From NCBI RefSeq assembly GCF_024346995.1, contig NZ_AP024888.1, positions 186,001 through 250,000 of the forward strand: 64,000 nucleotides of DNA, given 5' to 3'. The notes beneath the pieces were generated by a model. It searched no databases. It saw only the letters and a list, made by a program, of their open reading frames with translations, and was not told the DNA's origin. Positions 20,150 through 28,892 of this stretch are shown piece by piece (within the stretch, counting starts at the first letter, position 1; each line of letters opens with the position of its first letter). Both the position numbers and the translations under genes were made by a program. The DNA comes from Vibrio palustris (lineage in GTDB: Bacteria > Pseudomonadota > Gammaproteobacteria > Enterobacterales > Vibrionaceae).

Positions 20150-21082
20150 TTACTCATACGTGGTGCCTAACGTTTGTTTAAGCTGTGTTAGGCATCGCTC
20201 GATAATCGATGAGGTTTGCTGGGAAACTTGCTGCGTAGTTTGCGGTATCGTTAGTGCGCAAATATCGGCGTAGATGGTTTCTTGTAATGGTAAAAAGGTT
20301 ACGTGCGGCCAAGTTAGGTTGGCATAGCTTTTAGGAACAATGGAGACTGCATTACGAGTCGACACAACGGCTAATAGTGTGTTTGGATCGGTCACTTCTT
20401 GTATGATATTTGGGTAAAAGCCCGCAAGCTGACAACGTTGATTGATTAAGTTAGTGGAGGCGGAATTGGTATGATTGAGCATAACGAACGCGTCTTGACT
20501 CAGTTGTGTTAAGGATATGTGTGGGTGCTGAGCTAAACAATGATGCTCAGTAAGCGCCACCACCATGCTCTCTTTGAAGATAACCGTTGCCTGCAGGGGG
20601 GCAATATTGTGCGTATCAGCATGACGCACAAACCCAATATCAATCCGACCTTCTTGCAGTGCGCGCTTTTGTTGCTCTGGTGACAGCTCAATGAGATTGA
20701 ACGTGATCGTGGCAAAATGTTGCTGCATCTCATAGAACGCCTGTCCAAATCCTGCCCAAAAAATCGAGCTCATTACCCCGATATTAATGGTACTTTGTGT
20801 ATGCCGATGACGCTGCTGAACTCGATTGATCGAGGTATCAAGTACATCAAAGATTAAGCGGCATTCTTCTTGTAGTTGTTTACCGGCATCGGTGAGCGCC
20901 ACATTCCGGGTATCGCGTTGCAATAAGATAACGCCTAATTGTGCTTCCAATGCTTTAATTTGCGCGCTGAGTGGCGATTTAGTGACATTAAGCTTCACGG
21001 CAGCAGCACTAAAATTGGCCTGTGTTGCCACTTCGTTAAAGTATCTGAGCATCTTTAGAGTAATATTCGCATTTGACAGCAT
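20150..21082 (-). CDS. LysR-family regulator next to purine nucleoside phosphorylase
   Basis: LysR-type transcriptional regulator of about 310 residues. HTH at the N-terminus: MLRYFNEVATQANFSAAAVKLNVTKSPLSAQIKALEAQLG, then the linker helix and a periplasmic-binding-like effector domain (NIGVMSSIFWAGFG). I prefer ATG 21082 because AGGA lies nine bases upstream and the HTH then sits at the normal distance; an upstream ATG at 21115 adds 11 atypical residues. It is divergent from the phosphorylase gene across about 110 bases, as XapR is near xapA in E. coli, so control of that gene by a nucleoside ligand is likely but inferred. Confidence 0.85.
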   Translation of the reverse strand: MLSNANITLKMLRYFNEVATQANFSAAAVKLNVTKSPLSAQIKALEAQLGVILLQRDTRNVALTDAGKQLQEECRLIFDVLDTSINRVQQRHRHTQSTINIGVMSSIFWAGFGQAFYEMQQHFATITFNLIELSPEQQKRALQEGRIDIGFVRHADTHNIAPLQATVIFKESMVVALTEHHCLAQHPHISLTQLSQDAFVMLNHTNSASTNLINQRCQLAGFYPNIIQEVTDPNTLLAVVSTRNAVSIVPKSYANLTWPHVTFLPLQETIYADICALTIPQTTQQVSQQTSSIIERCLTQLKQTLGTTYE

Positions 21083-21196
21083 GCAACCGTTTCCTATTGT
21101 GTTGAATAACAGCACAATTGTATCAAATTAAGCGATTTATTCAGTATGGTAATTAGGGTATTGTGGTAATTCACTCACTAATAAGGAAAGTACATC

Positions 21197-22027
21197 ATGA
21201 CGACAGATCCGGTCACTACCGCGTTAGAAACTATTTACGCACATAAACCTAACTTTCAACCTAAAGCGGGATTAATTTTAGGATCTGGTCTGGGGGTGAT
21301 TGCCGATTCATTGGAAGACAAAGTGGTGATCCCTTACGAAGCGTTGGCAGGATTTCCGGTGAGTACGGTAGAAGGACATTCTGGTGAATTGGTCCTTGGT
21401 AAGTTGTTTGGAGTAGAAGTCGCGTGTATGAAAGGTCGTGGTCACTACTACGAGCACCAAACAATGAAAGTGATGACGAATCCTGTGCGTACTTTCAAGC
21501 GTTTAGGATGTGAATTTATGTTGGTGACCAATGCTGCTGGTTCACTACGTCCTGAGCGTATTGATGTTGGCTCTTTGGTTATCTTTAACGATCATATTAA
21601 TACGATGCCTGAATCCCCAATGATTGGACCGAATGATGATGAGTACGGTCCGCGCTTCTTTAGCCTTGCTAATGCGTATGATAAATCGCTACGTGCCGAA
21701 GCATTAAAGGTGGCTAAACAGCAAAATATTGCCGTTAATGAAGGGGTCTTTGTGTCTTATACTGGGCCGAATTTTGAAACAGCGGCGGAAATTCGCATGA
21801 TGCAAACCATTGGTGGAGATGTCGTTGGTATGTCAGTGGTACCCGAAGTGATCTCTGCGGCTCATTGTGGACTCCCCGTATTAGCCGTATGTGCGATTAC
21901 CAATATGGCAGAAGGGTTAAGTGATGTGGTGTTATCCCACGAGCAAACGCTGAAATGCGCCAAACTAGCCGAAAAAGATTTCATTCAGTTAGTCCAGTCG
22001 TTTATTCGTCATCACTTTAACGTCTAA
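21197..22027 (+). CDS. xapA: Purine nucleoside phosphorylase II (XapA-like)
   Basis: Cleaves purine nucleosides with phosphate to the free base and (deoxy)ribose 1-phosphate. 276 residues, close to the 277 of XapA. Family motifs: FILGSGLG-type start (LILGSGLGVIADSL), GHSGELVLG, MKGRGHYYEH, VTNAAGSLRPE, and GPNFETAAEIRMM followed by GGDVVGMSVVPEVISAAHCGL. The substrate-specificity segment AITNMAEGLSD has the asparagine typical of PNPs. Preceded by an AAGGAAAG ribosome site. Together with RbsK/RbsD it could feed ribose units into central metabolism, although it has its own regulator. Confidence 0.93.
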   Translation: MTTDPVTTALETIYAHKPNFQPKAGLILGSGLGVIADSLEDKVVIPYEALAGFPVSTVEGHSGELVLGKLFGVEVACMKGRGHYYEHQTMKVMTNPVRTFKRLGCEFMLVTNAAGSLRPERIDVGSLVIFNDHINTMPESPMIGPNDDEYGPRFFSLANAYDKSLRAEALKVAKQQNIAVNEGVFVSYTGPNFETAAEIRMMQTIGGDVVGMSVVPEVISAAHCGLPVLAVCAITNMAEGLSDVVLSHEQTLKCAKLAEKDFIQLVQSFIRHHFNV

Positions 22028-22046
22028 ACATAGAGAGAATCTTAAG

Positions 22047-22078
22047 AATAAGCTGCCAGCAACGGCAGCTTATTTATT
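22047..22078 (+). terminator. Terminator between xapA and the convergent GGDEF gene
   Basis: 11-bp stem AATAAGCTGCC / GGCAGCTTATT with loop AGCAAC; it lies across the end of the convergent gene and could act in both directions. The T run is interrupted. Confidence 0.65.
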
Positions 22079-23345
22079 CTTCAACATTTGCGCTGTTGGG
22101 AGGCGATACTATCTCAACGTTATAACTACCCTTACCGTGGTGTTTAACCCGATACATCGCACTGTCCGCAATAGATAGCCATTGTTCTACGGTATAATCA
22201 ATGTGTGGATCAATATATGTTGCGCCAATACTACAACTACATGGAATGGTGTGATTGTTGATAGTCATGGTGCTTGGTAAACGCTCTTGAATACGCTGAC
22301 AAATATCATGCAGATCGTTGAGTGGTTCATTGAGCCCAGATAGCAACACGGTGAATTCATCTCCCGCTAAGCGTGAAAGGTTATCACTAGGCCGCAGTAG
22401 AGACTTCAGTTGTTTGGCAAAATCTTTGAGTAACTTATCACCGCAATCGTGACCGTATTTATCGTTAGCATTTTTCAAGCCATCGACATCAATAAATAAC
22501 AGCCCAACATCATTCGTTTTCACTTTGCATTTTTTTTCAAGATCGTTGAGAAAATAGGTACGATTTGTGAGGCCCGTCAATGAGTCGTGATATGCGCGAT
22601 ACTCTAACTTTTTCTGGAATGTTCTTAATTCAGTCACATCTTGGGCAAAAATATAGTAGTCACCAAAAAAGCTTTCCCCTGGTATGAGTCGTACTTGTAG
22701 CATTCTGAGATCGCTGCCTTTGAAAATAGAGACATCAAACTCTACGGTTTCTCCCGTTTTGACTCGTGAGATAAAATGCTTATTAGGATCATAGATCTCA
22801 GCACCCAAGAAATCTTGCATTGCATAACCAATGATGTCGTCGAGTGTGCATTGAAAAAACTCAGTATACGCATGATTGGCGAAGATGAATTTATCATTAT
22901 TATCAATATGACTAACGAGTACTGGTAACTGGTCAATGATTTTTTCTAGTTGCATATTGACCCGAACGCCTTCGCGTTCTGGCGAAAGCATGTGGTCAAT
23001 ATTAAAGATAAAATACTGAACAGGTCCTACAGATGTCAGTGTCACCGTAAGATGAGACCAAGCGTTATTTTGCAGATTGGTTTCAACAAAATGAATGGGA
23101 TCGTCTTGCGCTTCCAACTCTGTTTTTATTTTATCGAAATTGATGCGAGCAAACGTTATCGGAAACAACGGCTGAATATTCGTTTCATCTGTGTATGGAA
23201 AGTATTCTTGAAATGCCTTGTTGCGATAGATCAGCTCGCCCTCGAGAGTTGTCACACCAATAGCATTCGTATTGTGATCTAATATGGTCGAGAATAATTC
23301 TAATTCTTGGTGATGGATCGTACTTTTTTCAAATAGATCAGTCAT
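22074..23345 (-). CDS. PAS-PAS-GGDEF diguanylate cyclase
   Basis: Predicted cytoplasmic c-di-GMP synthase of 423 residues with no transmembrane helix. Two PAS domains (about 15-125 and 130-245, the second with IIDQLPVLVSHIDNNDKFIFANHAYTEFF) lead into a GGDEF domain (about 255-415). The active-site loop is AGDEF, a variant that is usually active, and an RPSD inhibitory site lies five residues upstream of it. LIDVDGLKNANDKYGHDCGD is the metal/nucleotide-binding segment. Its ATG overlaps the stop of an upstream small ORF (ATGA) whose end looks like a PAS C-terminus, so the native protein may once have been longer. Confidence 0.88.
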   Translation of the reverse strand: MTDLFEKSTIHHQELELFSTILDHNTNAIGVTTLEGELIYRNKAFQEYFPYTDETNIQPLFPITFARINFDKIKTELEAQDDPIHFVETNLQNNAWSHLTVTLTSVGPVQYFIFNIDHMLSPEREGVRVNMQLEKIIDQLPVLVSHIDNNDKFIFANHAYTEFFQCTLDDIIGYAMQDFLGAEIYDPNKHFISRVKTGETVEFDVSIFKGSDLRMLQVRLIPGESFFGDYYIFAQDVTELRTFQKKLEYRAYHDSLTGLTNRTYFLNDLEKKCKVKTNDVGLLFIDVDGLKNANDKYGHDCGDKLLKDFAKQLKSLLRPSDNLSRLAGDEFTVLLSGLNEPLNDLHDICQRIQERLPSTMTINNHTIPCSCSIGATYIDPHIDYTVEQWLSIADSAMYRVKHHGKGSYNVEIVSPPNSANVEE

Positions 23346-23623
23346 GTAATGGTACCCATAAATGTATCCGTATCATCGTAATATGCGATTGATAGGGACA
23401 CAAACCGTGCTGAGTTAACAGCTCCTAGCAAAGTGACAGTGACATGCTTACTACGCGCTACAAAATGACGAGTTAACATGTCAGGTTCGATACGCACTGT
23501 ACCTAAATGATATTTAGATACAAAAGCCGTGCGAGTAGTCGCTGCCCATCCATCACGCAGATTTTTTTTATGAAGGCGTATAAAGAATGGCAACATTGTA
23601 TATGTTAAGCGAAAAATAAACAT
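23342..23623 (-). pseudogene. PAS-like fragment overlapping the start of the GGDEF gene
   Basis: An open frame of up to 93 codons ends in ATGA, sharing four bases with the GGDEF start. Its last residues, RFVSLSIAYYDDTDTFMGTIT, read like the final strands of a PAS domain, and the first residues of the next gene (TDLFEKS) read like the usual TDITERK tail in another frame. This suggests an N-terminal PAS separated from the cyclase by a frameshift, or a truncated remnant translated by coupling. No good ribosome site was found for its start. The PAS reading is inference from pattern. Confidence 0.4.
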
Positions 23624-23944
23624 CGTTGTATTTCGTAAGGTTATACGTTAGCACTCATTTAGCGAGTGAAATACGTTTAATCCCCAAATTCTTAACATAA
23701 AGCGCAGTTTTAAAGCGAATATTTGCACTTTAAAAGCTTATTTTTCTTTTTGTGTCAATTTGTTAACAAAATTTACTAAATATGAACATCAAAACGTGGG
23801 TTTTCAGCCATACGATGTGTATTTTGATTAAAAGTGGTCAATAAACGTTCACTTAGATTAGTCTACGGTGTAAGTCACTAAATATTCGAGAATTTAAGAC
23901 TAAACTGAAGTAAGAAAAACAATTATAAGTGAAGGAGATGGATT
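23624..23944. other. Intergenic region between GGDEF and lon-like genes
   Basis: About 320 bases of AT-rich DNA without an ORF, holding divergent promoters for the cyclase and the protease. The protease ribosome site (GAAGGAGATGGATT) is clear. I saw no heat-shock-type promoter that I could defend. Confidence 0.5.
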
Positions 23945-26305
23945 ATGGCTATTCAAGCGTTGCGTTCAGAACAGCTTTATAAAGTAGCAGATTTAGATTT
24001 ATTACCGTGTAAGTCCACCAAAGAATTATCACCAGTCGATGAAATTGTTGGACAAGAGCGGGCGCAAAAAGCGGTTGAGTTTGCCATGTCAATCCGTGAT
24101 AAAGGCTATAATATTTATGCGATAGGGCAAAATGGGCTCGGTAAGCGTACCATGATTTTACGGTATCTTAATCGCCATCAACATGATCACCCACCTTTAT
24201 ATGATTGGTGTTACGTCGCGAACTTCGATGATATCCGTACTCCTAAAGTATTGAAGTTACCTTGTGGTATTGGTCATAAACTGCGTCAAGATATAGAAAA
24301 ACTGATGGGGCGTTTGGTCAAAGCGATACCGCTAGCGTTTGATAACGAGATGTATTTTAGCCGTTCAGAAAAACTAAAAAATCAACTTGCGCAAAAACAA
24401 GAATCCGAATTAGAAGTTCTGACACAATTGGCAAAAGATCGCGGTGTCAGCCTAACGATTACGCCTCAAGGTGAGTATCAATTCATGGCAATGAACGGCG
24501 ATGAAATGCATACCGAAGAAACGTTCTCAGCACTAAGCCGTGAAGAGCAAGAGCAATTTGGCCATATTATCGATAAGTTGGAAGTGGAACTGCGTAATGT
24601 GGTGCGTAAGTTAACCGAATGCGAAGAAGGGTACACCGACAAAATAAAAAAATTGAATGACGAAGTGACACGCGGTGTTATTTCTCATGTCATTAAGCAG
24701 CTGAAAAAAGACTACAGTCGCTACGCTGAAATCAAAACGTACTTAACCGAGCTACAAAAAGATATTGTTGATAACGTTGACATCTTTTTAGAAGAAGGCG
24801 GCGAGCAAGCTGAGCTTTCTACTGCGGCGTTAGATAAGCGCTTACCTCGCCGTTATAAGGTGAATGTATTGGTGAGTCGGCCCTCAGAAGAGCTGCCTAT
24901 TGTCGTGGAAGAAAATCCGAATTATCACTCCTTGTTTGGCTATATTGAAACCGCAACGTATAAAGGAACCGTTTTCACAGACTTTTCATTAATACGCCCA
25001 GGTAGCTTACATAAAGCCAATGGTGGCGTTTTATTAATGGATGCGGTGAAAGTACTTGAGCAACCTTATGTTTGGGATGGGTTAAAGCGTGCTTTGCGAG
25101 CGCGGCAACTGAGCTTTACCTCGTTAGAGAAAGAAGTCACATTGACGGGCACGGTGTCTTTGGATCCTGAGCCGATTCCACTTGATGTAAAAATTATTCT
25201 GTTTGGCGATTATCGGACATATCAGCTACTCGCTCAGTATGATCCAGAATTTAGCGAGTTATTTCGTGTTACCGCCGATTTTGAAGATGAAATGACGCGG
25301 ACAGCAGATTCAGAGCTGCACTATGCTCGCCTCATTTCTAGCATGGTACATGACAACCATTTATTGCATTGTGATCGCAAAGCGATTGCGCGCATCATCG
25401 AACAAAGCTCGCGCATGACGGGGAATCAGAACAAATTATCGCTGCACGCTGCGCATATTGCGAACTTGCTTCGTGAGGCTAACTACGTGGCGAAGCAAGC
25501 CAATTCCAATATGGTCAGGCAAAGCCATGTCGATGAAGCTTTGCATAACCAAGAGTTACGCGTTAATCGTATTCAAGATGGGGTACACGAAACCTTCATT
25601 AATGGCACAACGTTGATTGAAACCGAAGGCGAGGCTGTGGGACAAGTCAATGCGCTATCAGTACTTGCGAGCAATGACTTCGCGTTTGGCGCTCCAAATC
25701 GGATAACCGCTACGACGTCTTATGGTGATGGTGATATCATTGATATTGAACGCAGTGTTGAACTTGGGGGGAGTATTCACTCGAAAGGGGTGATGATCTT
25801 ATCGGCTTATTTGCATTCTGTGTTTGGGCGTACGGCGCGTGTCCCGTTAACCACTCGTATTACCTTTGAGCAATCTTATGGTGGCGTGGATGGAGACAGT
25901 GCGAGCATGGCGGAGTTTTGTGCCATTGTTTCTGCATTTGCCCAGTACCCTAATCGACAAGATATTGCCATTACCGGCTCGATGAACCAGTTTGGTCAGT
26001 CGCAACCGATCGGTGGTGTGAATGAAAAAATTGAAGGCTTCTTTGATATTTGCAAAATTAAAGGTCGTCATTCTGGCCAAGGCGTTATTATTCCCAGCTC
26101 CAACCAGCATAACTTGATGTTACGAGCAGATATTGTGAAAGCGGTTGAAAAGGGCGAGTTTCATATTTGGGCTATAAGCCATGTCACCGAAGCCATTGAA
26201 CTGCTTTCTGGTAAGTGTGCAGGAGAAGCGACGCAAGATGGCAGTTATCCAATTGATACTTTGTATGGATTAGCACAAGCTAAGCTCAATGCACTGAGAA
26301 AATAA
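23945..26305 (+). CDS. LonB-like ATP-dependent protease (AAA_32 / Lon protease family)
   Basis: Lon-family serine protease of 786 residues with a C-terminal S16 domain. The catalytic dyad is visible: S652 in GGVDGDSASMAEF and K695 in IGGVNEKIEGFF. The N-terminal ATPase has a divergent Walker A, IGQNGLGKRTM (near residue 55), and a Walker B-like NGGVLLMDAVKVLEQ; the middle is a coiled-coil-rich insert (about 130-290). This organisation is that of the large Lon-like proteins annotated as AAA_32/LonB or YcbZ homologues, not canonical LonA, which has an N-terminal LON substrate domain. Substrates are unknown. Confidence 0.85.
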   Translation: MAIQALRSEQLYKVADLDLLPCKSTKELSPVDEIVGQERAQKAVEFAMSIRDKGYNIYAIGQNGLGKRTMILRYLNRHQHDHPPLYDWCYVANFDDIRTPKVLKLPCGIGHKLRQDIEKLMGRLVKAIPLAFDNEMYFSRSEKLKNQLAQKQESELEVLTQLAKDRGVSLTITPQGEYQFMAMNGDEMHTEETFSALSREEQEQFGHIIDKLEVELRNVVRKLTECEEGYTDKIKKLNDEVTRGVISHVIKQLKKDYSRYAEIKTYLTELQKDIVDNVDIFLEEGGEQAELSTAALDKRLPRRYKVNVLVSRPSEELPIVVEENPNYHSLFGYIETATYKGTVFTDFSLIRPGSLHKANGGVLLMDAVKVLEQPYVWDGLKRALRARQLSFTSLEKEVTLTGTVSLDPEPIPLDVKIILFGDYRTYQLLAQYDPEFSELFRVTADFEDEMTRTADSELHYARLISSMVHDNHLLHCDRKAIARIIEQSSRMTGNQNKLSLHAAHIANLLREANYVAKQANSNMVRQSHVDEALHNQELRVNRIQDGVHETFINGTTLIETEGEAVGQVNALSVLASNDFAFGAPNRITATTSYGDGDIIDIERSVELGGSIHSKGVMILSAYLHSVFGRTARVPLTTRITFEQSYGGVDGDSASMAEFCAIVSAFAQYPNRQDIAITGSMNQFGQSQPIGGVNEKIEGFFDICKIKGRHSGQGVIIPSSNQHNLMLRADIVKAVEKGEFHIWAISHVTEAIELLSGKCAGEATQDGSYPIDTLYGLAQAKLNALRK

Positions 26306-26324
26306 GCGGTTGAGCAAACTAAAT

Positions 26325-26358
26325 AAGCCTGTTGGTGTGCCCGACAGGCTTTTTTTTA
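26325..26358 (+). terminator. Terminator of the lon-like gene
   Basis: 11-bp stem AAGCCTGTTGG / CCGACAGGCTT (one G-U) followed by eight Ts, 19 bases after the stop. Confidence 0.88.
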
Positions 26359-26446
26359 TCAAGAAAATAGCCATTTTTTTAAGATTAGATTTGTTATCAT
26401 CGTTTATTCTCGTGTTATTAATATACAAAGGATTTTTACGACGTTT

Positions 26447-27679
26447 ATGGACGACAATCGCTTATTTCTCAAGGCGCGCTTTGCTCGCTTCACGCAGAGT
26501 ATATGGACCGTTATTTTCGGGACTTTATTAGTACGCACCACCTATTTTATGGCGTGGCCTTTTCTGATTGTTTTTTTGTATCGAGACTATCAAGCGAGTG
26601 CGGTGACGATCGGCGGAATGCTCGCCTTTTCTGCGATGTTGGGCTGTACGGCGGGGTTTTACATTGGCTATTTGTCCGATCTCTTTGGGCGTCGCACCAT
26701 TATGTTGATAGGTGCCGCTTTAGCCTGTGTGGCATATGGTGGCATTGGGCTTGCGGATCATATCTGGTTATTCTACGTTTTGATTGCTGCCGCCGGTTTA
26801 ACGCGCCCCATGCTTGAAGAAGTTGCCAAATCGGTGATTAGCGACCAGTTGACCAATAAAAAGGATCGTGAGCTGGCGTTAAACCTTCGTTATTTTACGA
26901 TTAATTTGGGTGGAACACTGGGCCCTTTAATCGGTATAACACTCGGATTATCACAACCACAAAGTTTGTTTCTATTCACCGGGTTTAGCTACATCCTTTA
27001 TGGCTGTGCTTTATTGATGGTGCTCAATAAAGGTAAAGTGCATGCTCAGCATGATGAAGCCCAATTGCCGCATTTTGCGGCGGCGTTTGCTGTGATTAGC
27101 AAAGACCGCTTATTCATGATCTTGCTACTGGCCAATCTGTTACTGATGTTTGTTTACGCGCAAGTTGAAAGTTCGTTACCCCAGGTTATTGTTCGTTCAG
27201 GTTTGGATGGGGCCGCGGAAATAGTCTCGAGCTTAGTATTGGTCAATACCATTACTTGTATTTTGTTCCAATTTCCATTGCTGAGATTATTAGAGCCTCT
27301 GTCGTTATTTATGCGTGCAAAAATCGGCATTGTGTTGTTCTTAATCTCGCAAATTGGTTTTGTGTTTACCACCAAAGATTGGCCACAAGGTTGGTATGTT
27401 TGTTCATTTTTACTCAGTGTCGGCGAGGTTATTGTATTCCCAACGTTGGGCGTGCAGCTGGATAGATTAGCGCCTGAACATTTGCGTGGTAGTTATTATG
27501 GTGCGATGGGGTTATCGGGTTTTGGATTTGCAATAGCCCCTTTGCTTGGCGGACTGATGATTGACATGGGTGGTTCAAGCTGGCTCTATTCGCTGTGTGT
27601 GCTGCTGTGTATATTGGTCGTGGCACTGTATCATCGGGCACAAAGACATGACGATGTCGTCGCTCGGCAAATGGCGTAG
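26447..27679 (+). CDS. MFS transporter (12 TM, drug-resistance type)
   Basis: Major facilitator permease of 410 residues with about 12 transmembrane helices. Motif A is GYLSDLFGRRTIML between TM2 and TM3, and the central loop LNKGKVHAQHDEAQLP separates two six-helix halves. General features resemble MdtH/YceL-type exporters. It follows a terminator, so it has its own promoter. AAGGA lies about 14 bases before ATG 26447, longer than ideal, so the start is not certain. Substrate unknown. Confidence 0.78.
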   Translation: MDDNRLFLKARFARFTQSIWTVIFGTLLVRTTYFMAWPFLIVFLYRDYQASAVTIGGMLAFSAMLGCTAGFYIGYLSDLFGRRTIMLIGAALACVAYGGIGLADHIWLFYVLIAAAGLTRPMLEEVAKSVISDQLTNKKDRELALNLRYFTINLGGTLGPLIGITLGLSQPQSLFLFTGFSYILYGCALLMVLNKGKVHAQHDEAQLPHFAAAFAVISKDRLFMILLLANLLLMFVYAQVESSLPQVIVRSGLDGAAEIVSSLVLVNTITCILFQFPLLRLLEPLSLFMRAKIGIVLFLISQIGFVFTTKDWPQGWYVCSFLLSVGEVIVFPTLGVQLDRLAPEHLRGSYYGAMGLSGFGFAIAPLLGGLMIDMGGSSWLYSLCVLLCILVVALYHRAQRHDDVVARQMA

Positions 27680-27700
27680 CGAGCACGCAAAGCGGTGATA

Positions 27701-27729
27701 ATACGGAGCGGGGTATCTTTGCTCCGTAT
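27701..27729. terminator. Hairpin between convergent MFS and alr genes
   Basis: Nine-bp perfect stem ATACGGAGC / GCTCCGTAT in the 64-base gap between convergent stops. No clear T run on either side, so it may be a weak bidirectional terminator. Confidence 0.45.
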
Positions 27730-27743
27730 ATCGTCAGACAGCG

Positions 27744-28820
27744 TTAGCGTAGGAAGCGTTTGGCGACGCGCGGCGCCACTTTAATGACAAGCTCGTAGGG
27801 AATGGTGCCAATAGCCTTCGCGACTTCCTCTATCGGTAATTGATTCCCCCAAAATTCGACACAATCGCCCACACAATCTTGCGATTTAGCCCCTAAATCG
27901 ACCGTAATCATATCCATAGACACTCGCCCCACTACCGGGACACGGCGTCCGTTAATCATAACGGGGGTTCCGGCCGGCGCACAGCGCGGATAACCATCGC
28001 CATAACCAAGTGCCACGACGCCAATATGAGTGTCTTGTTGAGCGGTCCAAGTATGTCCGTAGCCAAGAGATTCTTTTGCTTGATGAGGACGTACTGCAAT
28101 CAATGTTGATTGTAGAGTCATCACTGGGCATAAACCATGCTCTTGACCAATGTGGTTGTCGGAAGGAGAAATCCCATAAAGCGCGATACCACCGCGACAG
28201 TAATCAAAGTCTTTATCTTGCCAAAATAATAAGCCAGCAGAGTTCGCGAGATTTTTAGGTCCGGGATAGGCGTGCGTGGCCTTTTTGAATACACTGATTT
28301 GTTGTTCCGTTGCCACTGAATCCACATCATCGGCTAAAAAGAAATGACTCATGAACCCGATATCGCCGGCTACCTTACCTGTCGCTTGGATAGCCTGCAC
28401 ATAGCTATCGACTTCCGTCGGCATTACCCCGATACGATGCATGCCTGTATCGATTTTCAGCCACACGGTCATTGGGGTACTCAATGATGTTTGCTGAAAA
28501 TCACGTAATGTTTCAGGGCTATGAATGGTGGTCTGCAGCGCCAGTTCAGACGCTGTTTTTAAATCTTCTTGGCAAAAGCAGCCTTCAAGTAATTGGATAG
28601 GCTGAGTGATACCAGCATCTCGCAATGCGACGGCTTCTTCAATACGTGCGACCGCAAAGGCATCCGCTTGAGGTAGCGCTCGTGCGACTTCTATTGCGTT
28701 ATGCCCGTACGCATCACCTTTGATCACTGCAACTAACTTTTGGTTTTGGCATTGAGCCTTTAAGTTGTTGTAGTTGTGTTGTAACGCTGCTAAATCAACG
28801 ATAGCTTGTGCTGTGATCAT
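27744..28820 (-). CDS. alr: Alanine racemase
   Basis: PLP-dependent fold-type III racemase interconverting L- and D-alanine for peptidoglycan, 358 residues. The PLP lysine is K34 in VAVIKGDAYGHN. The C-terminal catalytic tyrosine region reads LGYGHTWTA, and VGRVSMDMITVDLG is the conserved C-terminal beta-domain motif. It lies downstream of an alanine/Na+ symporter on the same strand (72-base gap with a hairpin) and opposite a D-amino-acid operon. That context suggests catabolic use of imported alanine as well as, or instead of, a purely biosynthetic role. Confidence 0.94.
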   Translation of the reverse strand: MITAQAIVDLAALQHNYNNLKAQCQNQKLVAVIKGDAYGHNAIEVARALPQADAFAVARIEEAVALRDAGITQPIQLLEGCFCQEDLKTASELALQTTIHSPETLRDFQQTSLSTPMTVWLKIDTGMHRIGVMPTEVDSYVQAIQATGKVAGDIGFMSHFFLADDVDSVATEQQISVFKKATHAYPGPKNLANSAGLLFWQDKDFDYCRGGIALYGISPSDNHIGQEHGLCPVMTLQSTLIAVRPHQAKESLGYGHTWTAQQDTHIGVVALGYGDGYPRCAPAGTPVMINGRRVPVVGRVSMDMITVDLGAKSQDCVGDCVEFWGNQLPIEEVAKAIGTIPYELVIKVAPRVAKRFLR

Positions 28821-28842
28821 GTATGTTCCTTAGTTGAACAAC

Positions 28843-28862
28843 GCTCCCACCGTAGTGGGAGC
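28843..28862 (-). promoter_or_regulatory. Stem-loop between the alanine symporter and alr
   Basis: Eight-bp perfect GC-rich stem GCTCCCAC / GTGGGAGC with a four-base loop, without a T run. It probably modulates read-through from the symporter gene into alr or stabilises the upstream mRNA. Confidence 0.45.
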
Positions 28863-28892
28863 TCAACAGTTTTAATGACTTTTTGATTTTAC

